Under the pieces are notes generated by a model. That model searched no databases and had not been told where the DNA came from. It worked only from the letters and a program-made list of their open reading frames with translations. A stretch of DNA of 64,000 nt, taken from Streptomyces eurythermus. GTDB lineage: Bacteria > Actinomycetota > Actinomycetes > Streptomycetales > Streptomycetaceae. Numbering within the stretch: position 1 is the first letter of the stretch; each line of letters starts with the position of its first letter. A program made the position numbers and the translations under genes. The DNA is taken from positions 62,001-126,000 of the forward strand of contig NZ_BMSK01000023.1 in the NCBI RefSeq assembly GCF_014649115.1. The letters are read 5' to 3'. Shown in pieces: positions 33,746-41,083 of this stretch.

Positions 33746-33820
33746 GCGGCGACTCCCAGTTGGTGGCTGAAGCGGTGCGGTTTCGGCAGGGTACGTCGGG
33801 GGCCGCGGGCAGCCGTATAT
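33742..33820 (-). pseudogene. Remnant of an XRE regulator 3' end
   Basis: The minus strand just upstream of copy 2 encodes RRTLPKPHRFSHQLGVAA then TGA, matching the C-terminus RRTLPELHRFSRQLGVAA of the regulator at 19186-20457. Beyond about 33826 no similarity remains. Only about 25 codons of the gene are left. Confidence 0.8.
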
Positions 33821-33888
33821 CACGGGCGGGAGGGAATCTTGTCCCGCCCGCGAAGGCCCGGACGGGGAGACGAAGGCAGGGAAAGCAC

Positions 33889-33917
33889 CTCGACGGCGCT
33901 CAAGATCGGACTAGAGT
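33889..33917 (+). promoter_or_regulatory. Candidate leaderless promoter of the 33925 gene
   Basis: CTCGAC (33889-33894), a 17-bp spacer and TAGAGT (33912-33917), with ATG 7 nt after the -10. That spacing places the transcription start at the A of the ATG. No Shine-Dalgarno sequence precedes the gene, consistent with a leaderless message. Confidence 0.45.
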
Positions 33918-33924
33918 TCGCGCC

Positions 33925-34191
33925 ATGCCGAGATTTGCCGACTTCGACGCCTCTTCCCTCCGCCGCACGAGCGATGTGGAGGGGTCCTTTCCCTGGCGCG
34001 GGCAGACCGTGACCCTGATCCGGGTCGACGCCAAGGGTGTCGTTACGCAGGCAACACGAATAACCGAGAAGCGAGCGCTGCTGGCGCAGGCGGGACCGAA
34101 GGACCTCGTACTCGCCGCATGGCCCGGGCAGTGGTCTCAAGACGTCTTTCTCGTGGACGATCTCAAGGCCGCCCGCGAGCAGATGGGCTGA
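33925..34191 (+). CDS. Small hypothetical protein (88 aa)
   Basis: MPRFADFDASSLRRTSDVEG begins a soluble 88-residue protein with alternating beta-like segments (TVTLIRVDAKGVVTQATRIT; DLVLAAWPGQWSQDVFLVDD) and a helical end (LKAAREQMG). Good third-position GC bias supports coding. I recognise no family. It is probably leaderless and is followed by a hairpin. It lies just beyond the end of the duplicated flavoprotein segment. Confidence 0.6.
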   Translation: MPRFADFDASSLRRTSDVEGSFPWRGQTVTLIRVDAKGVVTQATRITEKRALLAQAGPKDLVLAAWPGQWSQDVFLVDDLKAAREQMG

Positions 34192-34203
34192 CCGACGGCT
34201 CCA

Positions 34204-34225
34204 CCCGCGCTCATGCGCGAGCGGG
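34204..34225 (+). terminator. Hairpin after the 88-aa gene
   Basis: CCCGCGCTC (34204-34212) pairs with GAGCGGG (34219-34225) with one bulged G. It starts 13 bp after the stop codon. Confidence 0.4.
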
Positions 34226-34778
34226 CGGCTCGGCATTGTTGAAGGCTAGGGTCCAACAACGCTTCATCGGCCACAGCTCCGCCGCCCACGACCACGTCAT
34301 AGCCCTCTCGGACCGTCCTCCATCGGCCACTGGCCCGGCTCGCACCCTCTTGCCGCAGCTCACCGCAACTGGCATACCCGACAGGTCTTCCACGGCGAAC
34401 CGCGCCTTGCCACTGGCTGACCACTGCCGCCCCCACAACCAACTGCTCAGGCCAGAACGCTTCCAGAACACCGAGGCCGGGCAAACCGTGAACACGCGGC
34501 GGCCACAGGGCTTTCGCGGCCCAGGCGCTTTCCCTGCACGCGGCGTTTCTGCGGGCCACGTGCCTGTCCAGGGCAGACTCAAAGCGGATGCCGCGCGTTG
34601 CGATCTCGCGGAGCGCACAGGAATGTCCGCCCGTCCCTGACGGCTGCCGGCGCCGCCGAACTCGCCGCCGCGCCCGCGAGGAGCTTCCCCGGCATGCCCA
34701 CTCCGGTCGGCGAAGCCCCTCAGGGCTCAGCCCATAGCCGACGACCGGCCCAAGGCATTCGAGCGTGCTGCGGGATCC
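34226..34778. other. Gene-poor stretch with no supported coding region
   Basis: About 550 bp where every frame is open for only short to moderate lengths with weak codon bias on both strands. I could not match any translation to a known family, including transposases. It separates the duplicated segment from the NUDIX remnant and looks like decayed DNA. Confidence 0.5.
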
Positions 34779-35133
34779 ATGGCCCTGCTGGTCGCCGCCG
34801 TCATCATCCACGACGAGACCGACGGCCGCGCGGATCCCCTCCAGCGTGGTGATCGGGCGAAGTTCGCCAAGGGCAGGTGGGATCTCCCGGCCGACAGGAA
34901 CGAGCCCGGGGAACCGAGCAACTGCTACGGCCGTCCGCGAGCTATAGCGAGGAGGCCGGTCCGGCCGTCCGACCGGAAGCGCTCAAGATCGCCCACGCGG
35001 TCCACGACCTCGGGGGCGTGGAAGGCCCGGGCGGCTTCTTCACGCTCGTCTTCGTCGCCCGGATCTCGACGAGCGGACGACGGCTCGACCTCTGCGAGGG
35101 GCCGCACCGTACAACAAGGGCCCCCTCGACATC
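34779..35133 (+). pseudogene. Frameshifted NUDIX hydrolase remnant
   Basis: Starting at ATG 34779 one frame reads MALLVAAVIIHDETDGR, then LQRGDRAKFAKGRWDLP and NEPGEPSN, the front half of a NUDIX hydrolase. A shift is then needed to read TATAVREL, and another to read SEEAGPAVRPEALKIAHAVH then GGFFTLVFVARISTSGRRLD. These pieces join into one NUDIX domain with its REx2EExG core split by two frameshifts. The last piece is in the same frame as the NrtR-like gene at 35177 with no stop between. Confidence 0.75.
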
Positions 35134-35136
35134 CGC

Positions 35137-35169
35137 TTCTTGTCAAAATGACAGAAAGCCAAGTACGGT
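35137..35169 (+). promoter_or_regulatory. Leaderless promoter with overlapping palindrome for the NrtR-like operon
   Basis: TTGTCA (35140-35145), an 18-bp spacer and TACGGT (35164-35169) form a good -35/-10 pair; the ATG at 35177 follows 7 nt later, so the message is probably leaderless. The -35 is embedded in TGTCA-AAA-TGACA (35141-35153), a perfect palindrome with additional TT/AA symmetry outside. This is a likely autoregulatory operator of the NrtR-like protein. Confidence 0.6.
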
Positions 35170-35176
35170 GACTCAC

Positions 35177-35920
35177 ATGGAAGCTGACGACTGGTCACCG
35201 CCACATGTACTACTGACGGTCGATCTCGTGATCCTGACGCTGCGCGAGGGGCGGTTGTGCGTCCTGCTCGTGGAGCGGGGTGAAGATCCCTTCCAGGGCA
35301 TGCTCGCTCTGCCCGGCGGATTCCTGAATCACGCCGGGGAGGACATCCTCGACGCCGCCCACCGTGAGCTGAGTGAGGAAACCGCTCTCACCGCCGGGTG
35401 GGTGCACCTTGAACAGCTGGCCACCTATGGGAAAGCGGGTCGCGATCCGCGCGGGCGAGTCGTCTCCGTGGCCCATTTGGCGATCGCGCCGGGACTCCCG
35501 GAGCCGGTCGCGGGAACCGACGCCGCGGACGCCGCGTGGGTCCCCGCGGAATCCGTCCTCTCGGGCGAGGTGAGACTGGCCTTCGATCACCGGCGGATCG
35601 TGACCGACGGAATCGAGCGCGCGCGTAGCAAGCTCGAATCCACGGCACTGGCCTCGGCATTCTGCGGAGAACTCTTCACCATAGCCGAGCTGCAACAGGT
35701 GTACGAGGCGGTTTGGGGCACCGAACTCGACACCCGTAATTTCTACCGGAAAGTCCAGGCCGTGGAGGGGTTCATCGTCCCCGCCGGTTCGGGACGCAGG
35801 AGCACGGGAGGGCGGCCCGCGCGGCTGTACCGGGCCGGACCCCAAAAGGTACTGATCCCGCCACTGATCCGGCCTGTGCCGTCCACAACGGAAGAGAGCA
35901 CGGGAGAGGAAGGAGAATAG
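35177..35920 (+). CDS. NrtR-like NUDIX/winged-helix transcriptional regulator
   Basis: A 247-residue protein. The N-terminal NUDIX-like domain (about 8-145) has a degenerate box: GGFLNHAGEDILDAAHREL then SEETAL has one extra residue before the first Glu and Ala for the final Gly, as expected for a sensor that no longer hydrolyses. The C-terminal winged helix (about 155-230) carries FTIAELQQVYEAVWG, TRNFYRKVQAVEGF and GGRPARLYRAG, the NrtR signature. NrtR proteins sense ADP-ribose-type NAD metabolites. It is 0 bp upstream of the nucleosidase-like gene, so it probably controls that operon. Confidence 0.88.
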   Translation: MEADDWSPPHVLLTVDLVILTLREGRLCVLLVERGEDPFQGMLALPGGFLNHAGEDILDAAHRELSEETALTAGWVHLEQLATYGKAGRDPRGRVVSVAHLAIAPGLPEPVAGTDAADAAWVPAESVLSGEVRLAFDHRRIVTDGIERARSKLESTALASAFCGELFTIAELQQVYEAVWGTELDTRNFYRKVQAVEGFIVPAGSGRRSTGGRPARLYRAGPQKVLIPPLIRPVPSTTEESTGEEGE

Positions 35921-37087
35921 ATGTCGAAAGACCTGGTGGTGATTCTCACCGCCCTCAATCTCGAATACCAGGCCGTGCGCCGGAAACTGGCCGGCGCACA
36001 AGTGCACCGGCACGAGCGGGGGACGCTGTTCGAGGTGGGAACCGTGCAGGGCACTTCGTGCCGTGTCGCGCTCGGCCTGACGAACAAAGGCAATCATTCC
36101 GCCGCGGTGATCGCCGAGCGCGCCATCCAGGAGTTCTCACCGGTGGCCGTATTGTTCGTCGGCGTCGCCGGCGCTCTGTGGGACACCGCCAGGCTGGGCG
36201 ACGTGGTGATGGCGACCCACGTGTACGCCTACCACGGCGGGACCAGCGAGGACGACGGGCTCAAGAGCCGACCCCGGGTGTGGGAGACGGCCCACGGCAT
36301 CAGCCAGCTCGGCTCGCACCTGGCCCGCGTGAACGACTGGGCCGACGACACACCCGGCCACGGGCGCCCCCCGCAGGTGCGCTTCGGCGCGATCGCCGCC
36401 GGCGAGATCGTGCAGAACTCGACGATCTCCGCCGAGGCACGGTGGATCCGACAGCACTACAACGACGCGCTGGCCATCGAGATGGAGGCCGCCGGTGTGG
36501 CGCAGGCCGGTCATCTCAACGGGGCTCCGGTGGCCATCATCCGGGGAATCAGCGACCGCGCGGACGGCACGAAGAACAGCACGAAGGACCGCAACTGGCA
36601 GCCACGAGCCGCGGCGAACGCGGCGGCGTTCGCCACACGGCTGGCCGTGGAACTGGTGGGGGAACAGGAGAAGACCGCAATGTCCAAGGAAGACAGGGCC
36701 CGTTCGGCGGACAGGCTCAAGGACCATGTCCGCAACACCGCCCACAACAGCACCGTCGGCATCATGGCCGGCTCGGTCAACGGAAGCAGCGTCCACTTGC
36801 ACACGAGCCCGGAAGCGACCGGTTCGACGACCGACCTGGTAGCCGAACTCCACGCCTTCCAGGAGCTGCTGAGCCACCACCACACCGAGGGCGCTCTCGA
36901 CGACGACACCTACCGGGAGGCACTGGTCGAACTGGGCCTCGCCCGCCACGCGGCGAGGGACACCGCTCCCGAGTCGGTGAAGAGGACGACCATCGCGCTC
37001 AAGAGGTTACGCGGCCTGGTCGCGGACTCCCCCGAGTTGGTGACCAGGCTGGCCCCTCTGGTCGTCGCGGCGGGTGGCCTGTCATGA
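35921..37087 (+). CDS. Nucleoside phosphorylase/nucleosidase-like effector with amyloid-like motif
   Basis: A 388-residue protein. Residues 1-245 are a PNP/MTA-SAH nucleosidase fold with intact features: FVGVAGAL (79-86), AAGEIVQNS (159-167), the substrate-binding AIEMEAAGV (185-193) and RGISDRADGTKN (208-219) with the catalytic-type Asp212. A linker then carries NSTVGIMAGSVNGSSVHLH (276-294), resembling RHIM/BASS amyloid signalling motifs. Residues 303-388 form an all-helical domain. This is far longer than housekeeping nucleosidases. It overlaps the receptor-like gene by 4 bp. Activity on NAD, ATP or nucleosides is untested. Confidence 0.85.
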   Translation: MSKDLVVILTALNLEYQAVRRKLAGAQVHRHERGTLFEVGTVQGTSCRVALGLTNKGNHSAAVIAERAIQEFSPVAVLFVGVAGALWDTARLGDVVMATHVYAYHGGTSEDDGLKSRPRVWETAHGISQLGSHLARVNDWADDTPGHGRPPQVRFGAIAAGEIVQNSTISAEARWIRQHYNDALAIEMEAAGVAQAGHLNGAPVAIIRGISDRADGTKNSTKDRNWQPRAAANAAAFATRLAVELVGEQEKTAMSKEDRARSADRLKDHVRNTAHNSTVGIMAGSVNGSSVHLHTSPEATGSTTDLVAELHAFQELLSHHHTEGALDDDTYREALVELGLARHAARDTAPESVKRTTIALKRLRGLVADSPELVTRLAPLVVAAGGLS

Positions 37088-39066
37088 ACGACGACAGCGG
37101 TGTCACGTACAACTCGGCATACGACTCCACCGTCGCCATGCAAGCCGGGGTCGTACACAACGCCCACATCTCCATCGGCCATCAGGACGCGACACCCGAG
37201 GAAAAGTACAAGATCGGCGTGCGGTTCCTCGAGGATGGCGTCCCCAGCCGTGCTCGTGACCTGATCAGGCAGGCGATCGCCCAGAATTACGACAACGCGG
37301 AGGTCCGCTTCCACTGGGTACTGGCGATGCTCAGTACGCGCGCCTATCACGACCTCAGCACCGAAGAGCGCCAGCAGTTGCAGCGCGCCTCCGAGGCCGT
37401 ACGCGCCTATGCCGAGGGAGAGTGGAAGGACGCTCTTCGTGTCGCTTTCGACCTGCTGGCGATGCGCGGCACCCCGGACGGCGAGACGGAACGCGTGCTG
37501 GAGCGGCTGCGATCCCTGTCTCCCGGCCTGCGTGACAAGATCTTCCATCATTTCGACCTGGTCCTCACCGGGGGGCTGAAAGACGGTCTGTGGGCCGAGC
37601 GCCGCATGTGGGCCGAGGCGGAGCGTTTGGACAACCAACGGGTGCAACGGGTCTGGGCCTATTTCGAACCCGACCCCATCGGACCACGGGCCCTGCCGCC
37701 CCGTCCGAGCACCGCTGCTGCCGCCCGGGCGGCTCTCCCCGTCCGAGCCGGCCTGTTCGCCGTCGTCACGGCGGGCCTCGCGGTGCTGGCCCTGGTCGCG
37801 GATCCGGCCTCGGCAGCCGTCGAGTTACTGGTGGCGCTCGTCGCGGGCCTGACCGCGGCTCACTTCGGTCGCGGGTGGTGGTATCAGGAACATCACCTGA
37901 AGATCAAGAGCCGTTGGCTCCAGATCCCGAACCTGCGCGATCCCGCCTCCACCGGGGATGGGTTCACCAACCGTGTCCGCCATTCGTTCGACCACTACTT
38001 CAGCGTCCGCGTGCCGTATGGACTCACCTCCCAGGAATGGCTCGGTCACACCACCCACATCCGCGACAGCCTCGCCGCCGAGATCGCGGTCCTCTACCGC
38101 GAAAGCCGGATCGACGTGGACCGCGTCAACTGGCTGATCCGCCATCTCGCCGAGGATGCCCAGGACCGGTATGGCAAAGGCACTCTGTTCGATCAGCGCC
38201 GCCTGAACCAGACGTCCGCGGGGGCCAAGCTGTTGTGCGTGTTCGCCCTCGTCGTCCTCGGCTTCATGACACTGGGCCTGCTCGGAACGGTGGCCTCGGG
38301 CGGCGGCGGATCACAGCTGGTGCTGGCCGTCCTGGCCGTGGCCGGCGCGGTCTGGTCCGGACGCGCGGCCGCGTCCTCGTGGCTGGAGGCCGGGGGCGAG
38401 GAGCGCCGCCTGGCAGAGGAGACCCGGGAATACCAGGAGCAGCTCGCCGCGCGGCAGGCGGCGTACCAGAAGTGGAAGTCGTACCTGGACGCCACGCGTC
38501 CCAGTGAGCTGGAAATGGAGACCTGGCTCGCCTGCGACAAGACTCTGTTCATCGACGAAGCGCTCCGCCACTACCAGCTCACCTGGCGCGATCTGATCAC
38601 CCACACCATCCTGCTGACCCCCGCGCGCCCCTACAGGCGAGGACGCGTGAAGGGTGGTCCCTGGCGGTACTCGCGCTACGCCTTCCGGCTATTCCTGGTC
38701 ACACAGGACGGCGTACGCGAAGTCGGTGCGGAATTCGATTTCACCAACGCGCGGCGCGGCAACCGGCAGCGGAGCAACTACCGGTTCGACGCGTTGTCCT
38801 CCGTGCAGGTCACGGAACACAGCGAGGCCGGCTACGACCTGGAGCTCTACCTCACCAACGGGCCGGCCAGGAACATCCACGTCAAGGACGCCGACGCCGA
38901 TCAACTCCTGCCGGGCGAAAATGCCCAGGAAATCACCGACATCAACCTCGATGCGGCTGGTTTCGTCCACACCTTCCAACTCCTGGAAGGAATCGCGGCG
39001 GACGGAAAGGGTTGGATCGACCGGAACAATCCCAAGAACCTGCCCTTCTTCCATGCTGTCGGCTGA
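37084..39066 (+). CDS. Four-TM receptor-like protein with N-terminal amyloid-like motif
   Basis: A 660-residue protein. Residues 14-32 (DSTVAMQAGVVHNAHISIG) match the motif in the preceding nucleosidase-like protein. A TPR-like helical region (about 37-185) follows, then two TM segments (about 219-261), a loop, and two more (about 382-434). Next comes a coiled-coil-like helix (RRLAEETREYQEQLAARQAA) and a C-terminal beta-rich domain (about 535-650). No enzymatic motif was found. It could sense a membrane or intracellular cue and nucleate the effector. Whole-protein family is unknown. Confidence 0.75.
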   Translation: MNDDSGVTYNSAYDSTVAMQAGVVHNAHISIGHQDATPEEKYKIGVRFLEDGVPSRARDLIRQAIAQNYDNAEVRFHWVLAMLSTRAYHDLSTEERQQLQRASEAVRAYAEGEWKDALRVAFDLLAMRGTPDGETERVLERLRSLSPGLRDKIFHHFDLVLTGGLKDGLWAERRMWAEAERLDNQRVQRVWAYFEPDPIGPRALPPRPSTAAAARAALPVRAGLFAVVTAGLAVLALVADPASAAVELLVALVAGLTAAHFGRGWWYQEHHLKIKSRWLQIPNLRDPASTGDGFTNRVRHSFDHYFSVRVPYGLTSQEWLGHTTHIRDSLAAEIAVLYRESRIDVDRVNWLIRHLAEDAQDRYGKGTLFDQRRLNQTSAGAKLLCVFALVVLGFMTLGLLGTVASGGGGSQLVLAVLAVAGAVWSGRAAASSWLEAGGEERRLAEETREYQEQLAARQAAYQKWKSYLDATRPSELEMETWLACDKTLFIDEALRHYQLTWRDLITHTILLTPARPYRRGRVKGGPWRYSRYAFRLFLVTQDGVREVGAEFDFTNARRGNRQRSNYRFDALSSVQVTEHSEAGYDLELYLTNGPARNIHVKDADADQLLPGENAQEITDINLDAAGFVHTFQLLEGIAADGKGWIDRNNPKNLPFFHAVG

Positions 39067-39148
39067 TCCTCCCGGACCTCCGGAGTGGGGCGGGGTCCGG
39101 CGCCGGTTCCCGCCCCACTCCTCACCCAGTCGGAACCCGAGATCAGGA

Positions 39149-39688
39149 ATGGCCGTGACCGCCACGGACGACGTCACCGAGAGCAGACTGCTGCTGACCG
39201 AGTACGACCGCCTCAAGGAGGAGCAGAAGACCCGGATAGGCTTCCGTGACAATCTGCTCTACTTCACGCTCGCCGCGGTCACCGCGGTCGTGGCGATCAC
39301 CGTGGAGAGCAGTCAGGCCCAGCTGCTGCTCGCCGCCCCCGCGGTCTGCCTGGTCCTGGGCTGGACCTACCTGGTCAATGACGAGAAGATCTCGGCGGTC
39401 GGCTGCTATATCCGCGACCGGCTGGGACCGCGGCTGGCCGAGCTCAGCGGCGCTCACGGCGCGGTGTTCGGCTGGGAAACCTACCACCGCGATGATGCGA
39501 CCCGAACGACGCGCAAGCGACTGCAGCTTGTGGTGGACCTCTTCACGTACGTGGCCGTGCCGGTGATCTGCGTGACGGCCTTCTGGTGCTCCTCCGCCGT
39601 CCAGCCTCTGCTCGTGATCGTCTCCCTCGCACAGCTAGTCGCCCTGGCCGTTCTGGGCTGGCAGTTCCTGCGCTACGCGGAGCGGTAG
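39149..39688 (+). CDS. Small four-TM membrane protein at the end of the nucleosidase module
   Basis: A 179-residue protein at ATG 39149. A cytoplasmic helix (LLLTEYDRLKEEQKTRIGFR) precedes paired TM segments (about 38-75), a soluble loop (NDEKISAVGCYIRDRLGPRL), and a second TM pair (about 128-175). The arrangement recalls small SLATT-like or 2TM+2TM proteins linked to conflict systems, but I cannot assign the family. It lies 82 bp after the receptor-like gene on the same strand. AGG lies only a few bases before the start. Confidence 0.7.
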   Translation: MAVTATDDVTESRLLLTEYDRLKEEQKTRIGFRDNLLYFTLAAVTAVVAITVESSQAQLLLAAPAVCLVLGWTYLVNDEKISAVGCYIRDRLGPRLAELSGAHGAVFGWETYHRDDATRTTRKRLQLVVDLFTYVAVPVICVTAFWCSSAVQPLLVIVSLAQLVALAVLGWQFLRYAER

Positions 39689-39722
39689 TGCCGTCTCGCC
39701 CCTACGGTTCCCCGTGCACGGG

Positions 39723-40325
39723 TCAGTCCCCGGCCATGCGCGTGGTGAGGTCCCGTTCCGTGATCGTGCGGACCGGGCGGCACGGGGTGCCGACCGCCAC
39801 CGTCATCGGGGGGATGTCGCGGCTGACGACGCTGCCGGCGCCGATGACCGAGCCGTAGCCGATGCGGACGCCGGGCAGGACGACCGCGTTGCTGCCGATC
39901 CAGACCTTGTCCTCGATGACGATCGGCTCGGAGAAGCGTCCGAAGTCGGCGCGGCGGTCGGGATGCACCGGGTGGCCCGTCGTCGTCAGGGTCACGCTGG
40001 GCGCGATCATGACGCCGTCGCCTATGCGGATGTCCACGTCGTCGACGAACGTGAGGTTCACGTTCCCGAAGAAGTCGTCGCCGATGTGCACGTTGCTGCC
40101 GAACCCGGCGTGGAACGGCGGCAGCAGCACCGTGCGTTCGCCGACCGAGCCGAAGATCTCGACGAGCAGCGAGCGGCGCTTCTCCGTTTCGCCCGGCGGG
40201 GTGTGGTTGTACGCGAAGATCTGCTCGGTGCGCCGCCGGGGGGCCTGGAAGGCGGCTTCCGACTCCGTGTAGACCAGCCCCTTGGCGATCCGGGCCAGGA
40301 CTTCTTCCTCGTGCGCACGCGTCAC
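39723..40325 (-). CDS. Maltose/galactoside O-acetyltransferase-like protein (hexapeptide repeat)
   Basis: A 200-residue protein; GTG 40325 has AGGGAG about 8 nt upstream. An N-terminal Mac domain (RIAKGLVYTESEAAFQAPRR) is followed by left-handed beta-helix hexapeptide repeats (VHIGDDFFGNVNLTFVDDVD; VWIGSNAVVLPGVRIGYGSV). The active-site-type His lies in TTTGHPVHPDRR. It acetylates sugars using acetyl-CoA (Maa/LacA/NodL group). It converges on the small membrane protein gene and marks the return to ordinary chromosomal genes. Confidence 0.9.
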   Translation of the reverse strand: MTRAHEEEVLARIAKGLVYTESEAAFQAPRRRTEQIFAYNHTPPGETEKRRSLLVEIFGSVGERTVLLPPFHAGFGSNVHIGDDFFGNVNLTFVDDVDIRIGDGVMIAPSVTLTTTGHPVHPDRRADFGRFSEPIVIEDKVWIGSNAVVLPGVRIGYGSVIGAGSVVSRDIPPMTVAVGTPCRPVRTITERDLTTRMAGD

Positions 40326-40432
40326 AGCGGGACGCTCCCTTCGTCCGACCCCTCGGGCACCGCCCGGCGCGCCCGCGGTCGGCCGCACGCCCCGAGCCTA
40401 CGTGCCCCGCGGGGCCCCCGCGATCTTTTCCG

Positions 40433-41083
40433 TCAGGCCTGTACGACCGTGAAGTGCCGTTCCGCGCCCGGGTGTTCGAGTTCGTCCACGGCCGCCGCCG
40501 CGAGGTCCTCCGCGCTGATCCAGGAGCGGCCGTCGGGTGCGGTGAGCAAGGTGTCCGTGCCACGGCGGTAGCGGGCGGTACGGGCCCCGGGCTCGAGGAG
40601 GACCGGGGGGCTGAGGTAGGTCCAGTCGGGGTGGGCGTGGGCGCGGCAGGCGTCCAGTTGGGCCACTCCGGCCGCGGCGACCGGGCGTAGCTCCGCGGGG
40701 ACGTAGTCCGGGTTGTCGGCCAGGAGGAGGTCCGGGCTGCCGGGGCTGCGCAGGGCGCCGGCGCCGCCGATCACCAGGACCCGGATGCCGAGGCCGGCGG
40801 CTGTGTCCAGGACGGCCCGGGTGGTGCCGACCAGGAAGTCCTCGTCCGCCGGGTACGTCCGCAGGGTCAGCACCACGGCGTGCGCGCCCGAGTCCGTCAG
40901 CGCCCGGCGTACGGCGTCCGGGTCCGCCGCGTCCAGCGGGACCGGGGTCACGGACGGGTGCCCGCTCGCCGGCTTGCGGGCGAGGGCCAGCACCCGGTGC
41001 CCGCGCGCGGTGGCCTCGGCGGTGATCCGGCTGCCGACCATTCCGGTGGCGCCGAGGACCGCGATCGTCAGGGGGGAAGTCAT
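40433..41083 (-). CDS. NAD(P)-binding NmrA/SDR-like reductase
   Basis: A 216-residue protein. The N-terminal Rossmann motif is IAVLGATGMVGSRITAEATA, followed by VIGGAGALRSPG and a YLSPPVLLEPG segment typical of the NmrA / atypical SDR group that acts on small NAD(P)-linked substrates. There is no YxxxK catalytic pair. ATG 41083 overlaps the EamA exporter stop by 4 bp, so the two are co-translated and probably controlled by the divergent LysR regulator. Confidence 0.85.
   Translation of the reverse strand: MTSPLTIAVLGATGMVGSRITAEATARGHRVLALARKPASGHPSVTPVPLDAADPDAVRRALTDSGAHAVVLTLRTYPADEDFLVGTTRAVLDTAAGLGIRVLVIGGAGALRSPGSPDLLLADNPDYVPAELRPVAAAGVAQLDACRAHAHPDWTYLSPPVLLEPGARTARYRRGTDTLLTAPDGRSWISAEDLAAAAVDELEHPGAERHFTVVQA

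Larger units (their letters stand above)
33172..33826. repeat. Segmental duplication of the 18614-19265 region
   Basis: Similarity to the first flavoprotein locus begins about 20 bp past the flavoprotein stop (TCACCGGG in both), runs through the whole gene, and continues through the last codons of the XRE regulator before ending near 33826. The two copies lie in the same orientation about 14.5 kb apart. They have diverged by scattered substitutions, so the duplication is old or the copies arrived separately. Confidence 0.8.

Noticed and set aside
34226..34778. Possible decayed transposase or insertion sequence
   Set aside because: No terminal inverted repeats, no DDE or Tyr-recombinase motif, and no recognisable translation in any frame.
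18600..39700. Accessory block considered as an integrative element or prophage
   Set aside because: No integrase, excisionase, tra, capsid or terminase genes and no flanking tRNA or direct att repeat was found; the flavoprotein duplication is gene-sized and diverged.
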